Assembly (NCBI RefSeq): GCF_022539315.1
Contig: NC_066343.1
Location: 41,471,696-41,535,695, forward strand
Length of the DNA stretch: 64,000 nt
Direction: 5' to 3'
Source of the DNA: Serinus canaria
Taxonomy: Eukaryota > Chordata > Aves > Passeriformes > Fringillidae
Shown here: piece after piece, positions 25,801 through 40,800 of the stretch
Position numbering within the stretch: position 1 is the stretch's first letter
Layout of the letters: each line of letters begins with the position of its first letter
The notes under the pieces: model-generated
What the model saw: the letters and a program-made list of their open reading frames with translations, nothing else
Told to the model about the DNA's origin: nothing
Database searches by the model: none
Translations under genes and position numbers: made by a program

Positions 25801-28800
25801 ATATGGCATTAGAATAGACTGCCCAGGTAGAATCACCACTATTGGAAGTGTTAAAAAAATTTGTGGATGTGGCATTTGGGGATTTATTTTTGTGGTGATT
25901 TATTTATGGTAGTGCCAGATTTGTGGGTGGACTTGATGCATTATCTTAAGAAATCTTTTCCAAGTCTAACAATCCTGTACTTCTAGGATTCTAAAGAAAA
26001 TCAACTGGGCCTTCAACCACACTACTTTTTAGGCTAAACTGTTTTGGATAATGCTCTTGTCAAGGGGAAGGAGCAGGGGGAAGGCGAAGGATTTCACTCT
26101 TTCCAGATCACTTACAGCTTTAAGAAACCTCCAACACTACCCCAAACAAGCACTGCTTTTCCTACATGTCCTGCAGGAAGGCATGATGGCCCCAAGACCA
26201 AACACACAAAAACCGTAACTGTGTGATACTGCAGTGCAAACTGCCAAGAGGCACACTCAGTCTGCAACAGCCTCTGCAGCACAGACAAGAGCCCTAAACC
26301 CATTTTCACACCACTTGGCCTGAGGGCCAGGGATCTCTTTCTAGGAAGTATGCATTGAGCATTTAGTAGCAGAAGTGAGACTAGACCCAGAAGAACCATT
26401 TGGATCACTCTGAACTAAATCATATGAGGGAATTTCTCCCCATACCTAAGTGGCTTCACGTATACCAGGTCAACCAAAATATTCTATCACATACCACTGC
26501 TAAACTGAACAGAAGCTCCAGTGCCACTGCAGAGAGACAACAGTAATAATATAATATAATAGAGGTCTTTTTCTCATACTATTTATGATACAAGGTGACT
26601 GAATAAAAAATTCCAGTTAGAATGTAAACCAGCTTTACAGAATGTCCTAATCAAACACTGAGAAAATGGTAAAGGATACAGATCATTTCTTGAAAAGGCA
26701 TGGTACAGTCAAGAGGGCAGTGTCATGGAACACTACAGATGGCTCATACTTTCCATCAGAAAGTGTTCTAACCAGTTTTTTTCCCTTAGTGACGCCACTT
26801 AGAATAGGTTCCATTATAAGTTTACCTGTTGCAAAACAATGGGAATCCACTTTTCCTTGCCCTCTTCAGCTACTTCCAAAGTGTATTTACTTCTATTTGA
26901 AATCATAAAAAATGGAGTGAAGGTTACAATTCTAGTAATATTGAAACTGCTATTGTTTATGGTGACGCCAACCTGTGAAGAGAGAGACATTATTTTAAGT
27001 ACACTTTTTAAACCCCCTTTGTATCTCCTGAAAATAATTAATTTGAAAGATAAATTTAACTCACTTGATATTCCTTTTTATGACTCTTGCATTTCACAGA
27101 ACCATGACTTCCAACAGTGTCCAGTGAAAACTGATCAGACAGTTCACTGTCAGTTACCCGAAGCTGCACCTGTGAAGAAGCACTTTGAATTAGTTTTCAA
27201 TTTACAAGTCACTGACAATATTTAAAATTATATATATATAAAGTATGCATAAAGATAAATGGAAATATTGGTGTTTCTGTTAAAAAAATCAAGACATAAC
27301 AGCCAGTGTCATCTCACAAATGTATTTTCCACCATGCTTAGTTATAACCCATGTGGAATAAGCATTGTAAGTATAAGACATTCTAGAGAGAGCAATCAGA
27401 TAAGGATTCTTTAAAAAACATCATAATTAAAATTTCAAAGGAAAATCAATGCACTCTTGTAATCTCTTTCATATCATTCATCAGTAACATTCATCATTAA
27501 AAAACTTAGGAAACTCAAATAGTGAATTTAACCTTAGCATTCCATGTACCCAGAACCAATCTACCAACCACCATTACAAAAATTAATTTTTCAGGTAGCA
27601 TTCATTGCTCCAGGACCACTGCTTCACATTTTCTACACAATTTCTCTGTCTTATTTGGAATAAGAACCTTTATTGATGCAGTTTAAATGTAAAACGAATT
27701 TGTTTTATTTAGAAAACAACTTCTCTGTGAACTTCTTCTTTCAAAGTGAGGATCTCTTCCTTAAAAACACCTCTGATAATGTAAATTTCCTATCTCAAGG
27801 ATATTTGACTACATGCTTATTTAGAACACTGTTTTTAGACAGAGATATTATAGGTTTCATGCCCTTTACAGAGCACAGGATAGAGCAAATACATTTTAAA
27901 GTGCAAAAATGCTTTCATACAACAACATAAGGGAGTACAGAGCTGTCAGGTTTGCAAAATACAATACCTTGTTATTTTGAAGGAAGTTTTTAGGCTGGAA
28001 AGAAAAAAGGAGGGGCTTTTTGTAATCTGGAGGATGCTTGCGGTGAATACCATCCGCTTTGTATTGTAACATTCGACCAGTTTTATTCACCATCCAGTAG
28101 GGACTGTGAATTTCTATTATCATCTGCCCAGTTGTGTAGGTCACATGAACAGCAATATCCAGCTCAGTCTTATCCAACTCTGTGATACACTGAAATGTCG
28201 TGAAGCTGATTTCAGGCAGATTGCTTTTTATGTGGTACTCGCTTCTCCAGTCTTGATCAAGATAGTTAAGCAACTGCAAATCTAGTTTTGTTTGGTCCAA
28301 GACTGCATTATGAATCTGGGCAGAACATCCTTCTTGTAGAGCGTTGTATTTGTTCCCATTTCCCTTAGAAAGACAATCAGACATCAAACAGGATACATTT
28401 ACATGAATCACACACAAAATTCATATCAACCTTTAGTTTTTAGCTAGCTGTAAAAATTAGGATACAAGCTATTTAGGCATAATTTTAAAATACCTTTTGT
28501 GCTATTTAACTATGCTACTTTCCTAAACATCTTAAAACAATACTTTGCAAAGAGCAAGTATTAATGCATAATCATCAATGGTCAACATCAACATCAAAAA
28601 GCCCATCTGTCACCAAATTCAAATACACAAATATTCTTCCATGACAAAATTCCTCACACAGTATTTTCTTCAGTAAATTTAAATTTGTAAAAGACAAACA
28701 AAGCCTGTTACTTCCACACATTTGGTATAAGCTACGGTCTCCAGTCCTAGTAATTGTTTATTTGTGATGAAGTTTTACTATTAGATTCTACTATTTGAGT

Positions 28801-31800
28801 TCAAATACTAAGTATTGAGACCATCTGAAAAAATCTGTCTCCCAACTGTATTTCTATTATCCTAAGTGACATCAATAAGGAGTGGGACACAATTATACCA
28901 GATCCATAGAATGAAACATACAGTGCTGAGGAATCAATGTCTACACTGCATGTTTTAGGTATTTTACTCAAGACTGTCTCTCATCTGGCACTGGAAAGAA
29001 TGCCTATTAACAGTCAAAGTGTACCTAATTGTTTAATTTCATCTGGAAACAATCTGAAGTCTGGCAGTAGGCTGCAAATCAAGCAAAAACCTGGCAAAAA
29101 GGCAGGCCTGTGAGGATTTGCTAAAAGCATGCTACTGCTGAAACAAGTGACCGCGCATAAAATGCTAACATAGGGCGATCCACCTGAGGCAATCTTCACA
29201 GAAAAAGCTGCACTATTTAATTAGTCTGAAGTTGCACTTGAGCAACTGAGTGACTCTCACACAGCTCAACTTGTAGAGTATGAAGTTTTCTTTTGCATAT
29301 ATATATATATACACTAAAGTATGGCTTAATAACACCACATTTCACATTCTGTGATATTTCAATGCTGGAAATACAGACTTTATTAGACCACGTAAGACTT
29401 GCCCTTATAAGATGTGTGAACTTGCTTCGCAAATAAATATTCCATCAGAACCCCTGTGTTCTAATCTTCATTTCAACCAGCTTTCACACTGTAAGTGGGA
29501 AACATCACTAAAATTCAAGCATTTTACAATTACCTCTACTGAGTAAGTTATTTGGTAAGGAAGAAGATTGCGGAGAAGAACAGAAGGCCATAAATGAACA
29601 ACATATGGAAAATCCCATTCATCTTCTGCACCTAATGAAGTGGTCAATGCATCTTTTACAGGAACAATATTGATGATAAGTGAGTGGTTAGTTGACTTCA
29701 CAGATTGGCATTTCCTTTGTAATAAACTGCCAACATTTTTCATAATTTCATCAAAAGTTATTCCTTCACACATATCATATTCTCCACCCACTCCGTTTTC
29801 ATTGGCTAGTGGTTGCAAACTCAGTATGGATCTGTAAATGAAAACATTTTTAAACACTTAGCATGTGACTGAATGTTTCAATTATAAAAAAAGTACCATG
29901 CAGCAGGGACATTCTAATATTATTTGTATTTAGGAAGATTTTTAGCAGTAGTTCACTGCCTTCCTCTATCTTGATTAAAGGAGGAATCAAATGATGGACT
30001 AGATCCCAAAATTTCATACTATCTTAACAATTACCGTTTTTTGTTCCATACCTCTACATGCTTCCCTTACAAAGAAAGGGATATTGGGATTCTTGTGAAG
30101 AGACTACTGAATTTCCTTAAAAGCACTGCTCTGTTCCTGTTCCAAGCTAAAGGTCTGGATTAACAACTTACTCCTAAAACCCATGCGCAGAAAGTGTCCT
30201 TCTTTTCAGTGACATAAAGCACCAAGTTAGCTCATGGATTATTGACATCCATGGCTTTTATAAGGCAATGGTTTTAATGGCTTTTCAGCTGCTCCTGAAT
30301 GAAGATTTTTTTGTTTTAGCACATTTCCAGACTGCCTAGTGGAACTCATCTCTGCAAGAAATCAGCATACCACTAAATCTTATACAGATGATTAGAAATA
30401 TCAATGAATAAATGAATCTACAGTACCAAATAATCTACATAACTCAAGTAATGGAGGAGATACAAAGCTTTCACTATAAAAAATGAGGAGAGTGTTTGGG
30501 AGAAGATAGAAGGAAAAAGTCTCTGCAACCATAAAAAAATCCATCAAAGCAAACCTACCTACCTAAAACTTGGTTACATTTCAGCTAAAATTTACATTCA
30601 AACTCACTGCAGTTTTGTGATTAGCTTGACTGTGATAATAACTTAGCTATGCTATATGCCCAGTTTTTCTAAGGTTGCTGAGTCTTTTTTTACATATTTG
30701 ATACAGTTTAAGTGTATAGCTTTTAATCTTTTACTTCAGAATCAAAAAATCAAAAGAAGCCTTTTCAGAAAAAAACAAAAAAGTTGCACTAATCACTAAA
30801 CATCACCCACTAAGAAGTGTACCAGTGAATTGCAAATACTGTGTTCCAAAAGTACCTAAGTTCAGATTTTTAAAGTAGCCTAGCTAATTTAACTTATTCA
30901 TAAAAATGGATTTCAAAATACTTCCAACTCAACAATGAAATAGCACTCTGTTTAACTCATACTACATGCCCTGAGAAGATCCTACCTGACAGCACAGTAT
31001 TATTTCAGTACTAGGTACCAAGCATATTTTAGCATAATTGTATGGATACAATAATAAAAAAATGTATAGACATATTCTACAATAAGAGAAAAATATAATA
31101 AAGTACCTGTAAGAGGAAAAGGGTATGTTGAATTCATTTGCTGGTGAAGCAGTGCCTAAACATCTTCCTTCTTCAAAAACATTTAAAGGGATTGAAAAGT
31201 GATTCCTTATCTGTGTAAAAATAAAAATCCAGCAACACACATTAGGAAAAACTGTAAAGACAAATTATTTTGAGTTTAGTAAAGCAAGAATGAGAAGTCT
31301 TGTTTTTCATCTTACCCCTATAGCAGTATTTCAGAAAAACTGTCTCTAAAACAGAAAATCTTTTTAAAATTACCTGGTTGTGTAGTTTAATGCTATATTT
31401 TATTCATGAAATAAATATATAACTGCAGAAAGCTTTTCAAGGAAAAACACAAGACTTTGAAAAACTAAGACTAGTAAATCTCAACTATATGGTACTTTCC
31501 AAACAGTGATCTCCTTAAAATATAACATACAAGGTTCAAAAACCATATAGTGGAAGTGTAAGGGAAGTCAGAAGTTTCAGGTTAAATCATTAATATCCAT
31601 TTCAGGGCATATAGTTATCTTTCTTGAAAGTATTCTTATTTATTTTAGAGATAATTTAATGGCTGTAATTAGCTCCTAGAAAAAAATATTTTGGAAAATA
31701 ATAGTAAATTTTGTTATTAATCAACCATTTTGAGTGAAAAAAAAACCAACCGAAATGTAACAAGAACACAATCTCTACAGAACTAATATCTAATTCATCA

Positions 31801-34800
31801 CAGAACTAACAACTAATTCATCACTTTAGCTAAAAACCACATAATGTCTATCAAAATACTATGCAATCAAAAGACATATATACTTAAAGGTCTCACTTTT
31901 CAACTAACACTGTACTAAATCTGAAAATAACATATCAATGGTACTGGATGAAGAAAATTAAAAAACCTGACTGAAGGATAACTTGTGGAACCAAGGTAAG
32001 ATGAAAAGAAGTTTGATCAGTTCATACAAAAAAAAAAAATAGTTCAAGACCAAAATTACAGCCAGTAATTAGTTAATATTACTACAGTATTAGTTAACAT
32101 TACTAATGAATTATCCTGATCCAAAGTCTGATTGATGTCTACCTGCATCCAACCCATCTGTCACTTTGAAAATGGTTTTTATTCTTGAAAAATCAAACAC
32201 AAAGCAAAGTTATGTGGACCATTCAGGAAAGTTTTAGCGTATGTTTTTTTCAATGTTTATTTAAAGACTACAGGATCATTTTCCTTCATTAAAAAATGTA
32301 TGGATATATAATGACCTGAATAGGGGAACGTATAGTTATCATCTTGCTTCCTTCAACAGTATCAATTTGACTGACGATGGACCTTTCAACACCTGATTCC
32401 TCGTGTCGCACTTTGTAAATACATCGACCCACTTTAGTCAACGGAATCTTTTCCACAGCAGAATGATTATGTGGACCTAAAATTTACAAAAGACATTAAA
32501 TGCTCAAAAGGAGCATAAAGAAAGAGTTGAAAGACAAAAATGTGCATTCAATAGAACTTTCTGTGTCATTCAATCAAAGAACTAAAAAATCTCTCGCCTG
32601 ACGAAAAAGTACAATCAGCACTCTTAATACGCTGCCCTTGCAGTGTTACTAAGGAAACAGCAAAGATTTTTTTCTTGCCACAAGGGAAAGAGTAAATAAG
32701 TCCATCACCCAAGTATTTATGTGGGTTTTGCTACTGCAAATAAAATTAGTGCCTCACAGGAAATGTTTACAAGATGTAATAGCTTATTAACAAGGTATAG
32801 GTACTCTATTGTAAAAATTCATCATGTGGTCAAGCTTGAAAAACTGCCAATTGCTACAATAAATCAATTTAAATTTTAAACAAATACACTATTAAAAATA
32901 GCTAAATTTTAATTTTAGCTTTATCTATGGTTGTTTAAAATTATTTAAAACAATCTTCTTTAAAAAACACCCCTCTTAAGAGTAACTTCCATAAACACGC
33001 ATATATACAGAACTCAATTTTAAAACAAAAATTATTTTCAGCAGCTGAATCCTGCAATAACATATAAATGCAAACAAATATCAGAGTCAATAAATATTAT
33101 TACATAAATAATTTATCACAGTAGAAAACTTATGCTACAAAAATTAAGAAGCATGATATATATAACTTTAAACTTCAAAGGCTAAAGCAGGATTTCAAAT
33201 ACTGCCATGCATCTAGAATTCAAAGAGATGCTCCTTTCATGTTATGTTGTCCTCCAAAATTTATTGACCTGTACAAGACACTGTACTAAGGATGATAAAT
33301 ATTTACAAAAACAGAAGACGTATGAACTTTGGAACTTACATATCTGAATGTAAAATCTCTTGCTACTCAGTGTTGTCATTGCTGTGAACTGGTCACTCTC
33401 ATTTCTACTTCTGACAAAATCCATATTTAAACTCTCTTTGTCTTCTAAATGAAATATTTTTGATCCAAATTCAACATTAAGGACACTAAAGGAATCACTA
33501 GGTGAGACCGTGATGGGAACTCCCAAAGAATTTATTATTACAAATGGTGCTCGTTCTTTTTTGAAGATGTCTGAAGTTTGACTAGCTGCTTCAGCAAATG
33601 CCTAGAAAGCAAAAATCAAAACGAAACATAAACATACTGAGTAAGACTTCATCAAGATGATCTGTACAACTATTCGTCTAGCAATTCCGACACCACATAG
33701 TTAAGAAATCTTTCTTACCGTGCCCAAGTTATTCAACATTTGCAGTCCTAACTTGGACAGTGTAATGTTGAGCTGGTCCTTTGAGGAAACATTTATTACT
33801 GTTTTATATTCTGGAATTTTGTAGTTCTCTTCTTCTTCATCATCTGATTCAAACAGCGCTTTTTTAGCCTTCTTCATCTGAAAGGAGATGTATAAAGAGT
33901 TCTTATCTGACCACTCATTCTGTAGATGAAAGTTTCACCTCAAGACTCTCTATGACACCCCTTTCTCATTTCTGTGTCCTGCCACAGTTTCCTTTTTGTT
34001 GTTTATGTTTTTACTCTCAAATAAAATCAAAGAGGGAGAGAAGAAGAAAAGAGACAAATTATATATTCAGGAAGTCAATGAAATTCAAGTAAGAGTAATG
34101 AAATTAATGATATTCCAAAGTAAAGAAAATACATACTCACTACTAACATATCCAGTAAATACTGTGTGATATTCATCTTAACCTCTTGAGTAACATTGTG
34201 TAAAATGTTACACATAATTGACTTCCTAGTGTTAAAACAGTCTGCAAATTTAGTCTTCTTGTATTTTCAAATCTAATACCTATTTGTTTTCATTTGATTG
34301 AAAGAAAAAATAAAAACCCCTGATGGAATACGTTTCTCTAGCCTTCCACACTTCTGGAAATTATGTATTTCCAAATGTTTTATTTCATATCAGGGTGAGA
34401 AGACATGAGGTTTGACTCACTACCTTCGACCTCACTCCTGTATTATGTCTTGTACCCTTCTGGAAAATTGTCAGGGGTATTTCTAATAGCAGTTTCTTAA
34501 CTGCCGTATCTCAGTCCAAAGTCTTTATCCTTCTGAAGCTATCACTGTAGAAAGTTTTTGACAATTATAGTTTTAGGAAAAGGGTAGATGATTAGTTCTG
34601 AGCAGCCCCTCAGGTTAAAAATATTTGAACAGTTTTCAAAAAAGTCAGGAAACAGTGAAATGAAACAGTTAAGACAGAAGGAGGAAAAACAAAAGGTACA
34701 TCCCTCCCACCCTTTGATAAAGCCTTATCTAGTTTGAGACCAGAATCTTGACTGTTTCCATGGAAGATGAAAATTAAATGATAAGAACACTACTCCCACA

Positions 34801-37800
34801 GTATTCTTTGTGCTACTCAACAGCTACCAGCTTTTCCAATAAAATTTTGCTATACTACTACTGTGGAACAAGAGCAGTGGCTTGTCTTTCCAAAATCACT
34901 GAATGCATCAGTAACATATAGCCTAATAGGACAAACTGATACAAAGCTGTTATGATTACCTAATGCAACTAGAATAAAATTTTGCCACTTGAAAGACAAT
35001 ATTTAAGATCTGAGTGTCTGGATCTTTCCTTGTATAACAAGTGGTTTCATTTACTATTTGGGAAAAAACTCTCAGTAACCAACAAGGAACAAAATTGTGA
35101 GATTAGTCTCAGAAATGAAAAGTGGAGAGCAATTTTTTTTTATGGTACCGTAATGCAATATTTGAGCTCAGCTTTGTAAACTATACCTTGATTTCAAGAG
35201 TCCATGGCTTGAATAAGTCAGTCTTCTCAACTTCTAATGGTTCAAGCAAAGGTTCCCACACGCCAAACATCTCATTAAAATAATGTACCTATCAAAATCC
35301 AGAAAGCAGTTAGGAATTTACATAAAAGAATAGAATATTCTGATTTACAACTATATTAATTATTTTGGTAATCTAAAAGATTCATAATCAGATTGCCCCT
35401 TCAGCTGCTACCATAAGATGAAAAAAACACATTAGAAAAATAAATGAGGCAGCTAAGTTTCTACTGCGAAGTCCTGGACCCGAAGAAGTGGTAAAAATTG
35501 TGTCACTTAAAATACAACTTTGGCTTAAATGGTAGGTGCACTGGAATTCAAAAGCACTACAAATAAGGAAGAATCTACCTAAAACAATCACTGAATTTTG
35601 TCACTAATTTCAAAATATGAGTCAGTTTGGATGTTTTATGAACAAAACTCTTTTACAGAAACAACACATTATATATTCTACTGTAACGTTAACTGAAGAT
35701 TATTAGAGACTTTTAGCCAGCTGCCATTCCAACATTTAACACTGACACAACAGGTCTTTAAGAACTTGCAAAGAGTGTAAAGGTGAGGCTGCATAACACC
35801 AATTACTGTGTCATTAATTAACATTATATCTAATGCATTACATTTTCATTTTAATTTAGCTATCTAACCCCTCATTCCCATCATGCTCCCACAACACATA
35901 TTTGCAGGAGTTTAGTCACCAAATATATGGGTTATTTTCTTTTATTGTCTAAATAACATGTATGTAAGATTTAGACAATAAGGTTTAGCATCCTAGGAAA
36001 ACTTCTGTTTCTTAATGTAAGATTCCTCACCTCTAGCTCAAGACGAGAATGTAGGTTGATTAGAGTACTCCAGTTCTTGACTTCTCCAACAAATGAGGAC
36101 TTGGCTAAAAGCATTGGCACTGTTCTGTGCCCAACCCCAGCTTCAAGTGTTATAAAAACAGATTCTACATTAAGTTTCAATGACTCTCCAGTGGGAATCA
36201 ATTCAGTGTTAGGATTTTTGTCTTCATTTTCATTAGTCTCTTCAAGAAACCACATTTTCAGATTTTTTAAATCTTTCTTATTCCACAAGTCAGGAGGAAT
36301 TTCACTAATCTCTTCTTTTGTTGTTTCTGTAGTTTGATAAAGGGCTGATGTAATAGTAAGTACTGTGTTTATGATTATTGGTGAAACCTACAAATAAGAA
36401 ATTGGAATAACTGGAAATGAGAATCTAGTACAGAAACAGCTAGATTCAAACACAAACATATAATGAGTATGTTACAATAACAAAACACTTCAATTTTCTA
36501 CAGGACTCTCATTCAAACATACTTCCGTTCCACAAGCAATAGTTCAATCTTTTCAGATTTGCTATCCCTGCCTTATTTCCAGATGGAAGCTTTCTAAACT
36601 ACATCATTCGATGATTTATCCAAACACTTCAAAATTTATCTCTGCACACCAGGCATTTTATAAAACACAGATTCAAAACTGAAGCATAGTGACACAGTTG
36701 TTTATTTTTAATTTTATTCATTTTGACATGCTCAACAGGTAGGTGACCTAATGAAGAACAGGGACAATTTCCCACTTCAGTCATCCCTGAAGCAACCTCA
36801 CAGCCTGCTGAGCGGGAAGTAGAAAAACCAAAAACATAATACAGGTCTACTTACTTCTATTGTTAGAGATTTAATGGTTAGATCAGCTGTCTGCGGATTA
36901 GTACCTGACTGTTTCATTTCAAAGAAGAAGTCACAAGGCTGCAATACCTACACAATAAAGTAAAAACACGTCATATAGAGAGAAAAATATTTTTAGAAAC
37001 TTACTTTGAACATACACATAAAAATTAAAGTTTTTTATGAATGAAAGGTTTTCTTTCTTTTTACTGAAAGAAAACTTACCAATATTTGGTTCTTCAAAAT
37101 TAAGAGAAATTTGAACACTAGTAACATGTTGAAAGAAAAAAAAAGTATCCAGAAGCATCACCTCAGCCACTTTTAATCATTAAAGACTGAAATGTCAACT
37201 ACATTAAAACACATTACACTTCAGTAAATCCATTCTCATGGTAAAGTCTGCCAGTACCTTCAATGCACTGCACCATCATGTCTCTGACTTTTGAGGAAAA
37301 ACAGTTTTTCAGTTGCAATGCAGCAATGACACAGTAACAGTTTTCCTGAACAACAATACAGCTGTTTGAATCACAATCACTCAGTTCCACCTCTGTTTTG
37401 CAATCAGTCCCTGAACATTTTCACTTGCCAAAGTTTACCAAATTAGAGGCATGCTATACACAAAACCAGTACAACGCTATTAATAGAGGACTCAGATGTA
37501 ATTAGACTATACTGACACTGTACAGACAGGAAAATTTGCTCTCTAATCCCTATCTGAGATGGTCAGTCTTTCAAAAACTGTAATTTCAAACCATACTGAT
37601 GCAGCAATCTTTTCTGACATCTCTATCCATATCTGAATCAGACGCTGGAGGCACAGATATACCCTGAATCAGTTTGACCACACTTTTCCCAAATAAGTTT
37701 GATCTAACAGAAGTTTTTGTCCATAATATTGTTTTTTACACTATTGCTCAAATTACCTTTTATTTTCTTACTCTGTATTTCATTCAGGAATGAAAAATGA

Positions 37801-40800
37801 GAGATATCTCCTTAGACCAACACACATATGAGAAACACACAAAAAACCCCTCATCATTCATGCTATTTTAAATCTGGAGGTTAGTTTCCCTATTTTGCAT
37901 CTGGACATGACACTTAGGGATATGGTTTAGAGGTGACTATGGTAGTGCTGGGTTGACAGTTTGACCAAATGATCTTGAAGGTCGCTTTCAGTTTTGATGA
38001 TTTTGTCATCAAAAGGATGAATGCATCCAACCCAATTACTTTCTGTCTTAGGTTACAATGTAACATGTACCCAAAAGTATGTACTCTGTCACCATCTGTT
38101 AAAACCAGGTGGGGCAGGGTTTATCTCCTCCATGACTCATCACTAACAACTCCTTCTGGGATAGGGTGGGGGGGGGCAGGTGTATTCTGCTAGTGGGCTA
38201 TCAAGCCCCACTCCATGACTGATAAAATTACATCATCCCACTGTGAGATGCTGTGCCTGGGGAGAGGAGCCAAGCATTCCTACCTGGATATATTCTGAGG
38301 TTTGAACACCATAAATGGCCACTGGATTCCCAGTTGCTTACACACGTTTTGAAGAGGAGCAGTTATGCTCCTACCTTCAGGTAACACATGTGGTTTTTTT
38401 GTGGGTTTTTTTGACTCTTTTTAAGAACTTTCTGAATCTTTCAAGGAAGGTACTGTTTTAAGCACTGAAACTAGTGTCCTCTGAAGTTTTTTCCCCTATC
38501 TGTAACACATCGTGTTTTAGAAACTTACTTTGAACATACACATAAAAATTAAAGTTTTTTATGAATAAAAGGTTTTTCATAAAAAACTTTTAACACATCG
38601 TGTTACAGATAGGGGAAAAAAAGCATCATGTCAGATTCAGGTCTTTTTTCCCGTTTCTACAGTCTGAGATAAGAGATTCCATCAGAAGATATTCCCGTAA
38701 GAGGGAAAATTTGGTGTCCAATAGCTTTCTACAAACAAAGTAACATTTATGCCACATTTGCCAGCCACAAAACCCAAAGTTGAACAATTTTGCATTGTGG
38801 CTATCAATGCTAGTGCATCACTTTCTAAATGACTACATAAACATTTTAGTGGAATTAAAGACTGTAAACCCAAGGAGTAAACTGAGGTGCTATGATTCTA
38901 CCTGAAACTGAGATGAAAAGGAAGCCCCAGTCCTTTCTGTTTACAGCTTTGGTCTTTCCTACATCACTCCATAAGTAGCAGGCATTAACAGAGAGCTGAA
39001 ATGTTTTGCTCTTCAAAATTCACCTGTGGTCTGGGAACATAGGTAACTGTTGTATATACAGCCAATTTGAATTTTTTCTCTGATGCAACGATATCATCAC
39101 AGAGTTAACAGAGGAACAGTCTGCTGTAGAGGCAGAAAAGCTGTAAGAAGCTCCAGGAGTCAATGCAACTTTCACCTGGTCAGTAACTAACAAGTCTGAT
39201 TCAAATATAAATAGGCAGCTTTACTATAACAGATCTATAGACCTTAAAATAAAGCAATTTATGAACAGCATACAGTAAGTAAATGATTTCTGAATATGCA
39301 CTTCCCTTTTTTTTTTTTTTTGGTGACACTGTTATTCTCTTACATAGCTATTTAATACAAAGTTTTAGACTGATAGCACTCCAAATTTATTATACTGCAT
39401 TTGACATAGCATACACTTAAAAATTCTGTTTATTGGGCTTACATGGGATATGCAAGATAACTAACATTATACTCCTTGGGGCTCTGCACTGTACCTTGTC
39501 ATACACAGACTAAGATGATGCTTTATGCATATCAGACAGAAGAGAATAAATGTTTGCCACAAAATTTTACTGATACTGTAAATCTATACTACTATATTGT
39601 ACTACACATTTTAATGATGAACATTTCAGAAATTATCTGCATTTTAGTTACACAGCAGCTTTTAAATACACTGAATGGTTGTAAACTCACCGTAGTAATG
39701 TTCCCTTTCCTTTCCTCTGGAAGAAATGGGCATGCTTTCATCTGTATTTCTCTAACAGCAGCTGTCATGCTGTACCTTTCAGGGCTATTTTTAATGAAGA
39801 CCTCGCACTGTGTTGTAACCACCAATGCAGGAGCATCACTTCTTGTTAAATCAGCCACAAATACAATCTCTGGATTTTTAACAACAATGTTCATTTCCAT
39901 TGTAGATACAGGCTGCACAGATGCTTAAGAAATATAAATTACATTAGTTTAATAATTCAAAGATTAAATGTCAAGTATTTTCTTGTTGATTTAATTATTA
40001 ATATAATTAATTTTTATAATTAATAACATTAATTACAATAATTATTTGAATATTGTAACTTATAGGAAGGCACTGATTATTTAGGGGTAAGATCTAGCAT
40101 GACTAGTGTTAGCAAATCTGTAGATCCCTGCAACTGACATTTCTAGGCTTTCCATTGCAGGCACAAAACCATTTAATATCTAATTACTCTTGGGTACAAC
40201 AGAAGACTCCACAAAGATCTCTGTCAAAATGAAAAGGATAACCACTGTTGAATGAAAATGACAAGTATCACCACTGTCACTATCTCTGACATAAATGTAT
40301 CAGCTTCACTCCACACCTACATCTGTCAACTCTGATAAGAGTTTTACAAAATTGCTGGGCACATTTTCTACTCTCTGGAGTAGCAAATACTCCTTTTTCT
40401 ACAGGACAATAATGCAGCATTATTGATGTCTAATGTAAACGCTTGCAATAAAAACATACTTTCATATAAGACTTCCTATCTGTTCAGACTTTGATCATCA
40501 GCAAATAATCACAAAAGGCCTGGCTGACAGGGACACAACTACAATATTTAGAGCACAGGGAAACAACACCAAAAAACAGGGACTTGCTTTGGCATACCTG
40601 ATGAGAACTATCTGAGGCCTGGAAGCATGAAAAGAGTATTTCCTACTCAGATGTTCTAATGAACCAATTTTTGTTGTCAGGTACTCAAGCTAAAAATCTG
40701 TTTTCTGATGTAGGAAGAAATGCACATCAGTGAACAACTGAAATGACATTTCTAAGCAGCAATATCAGGCAGGCCAATTCCACAGGTAAGCACAATATAT

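Larger units (their letters stand above)
36948..39690 (-). other. VPS13A: Intron E17-E18
   Basis: This is a 2.7-kb intron with unusual content: a CR1 3' end (37,901-38,012), a possible LTR-like fragment (38,087-38,480), the nested inverted-repeat insertion at 38,487-38,621 and its source sequence at 36,991-37,052. A T-run lies near 39,307. No coding sequence. Confidence 0.75.

Noticed and set aside
26044..26408. Overlapping open frames on both strands in a slightly GC-richer stretch
   Set aside because: No conserved block, no splice context and E28 joins E29 in frame without any extra exon.
39476..39928. 150-codon plus-strand open frame
   Set aside because: It is antisense to VPS13A exon E17, whose minus-strand reading is clearly the conserved protein; the plus frame is a shadow.
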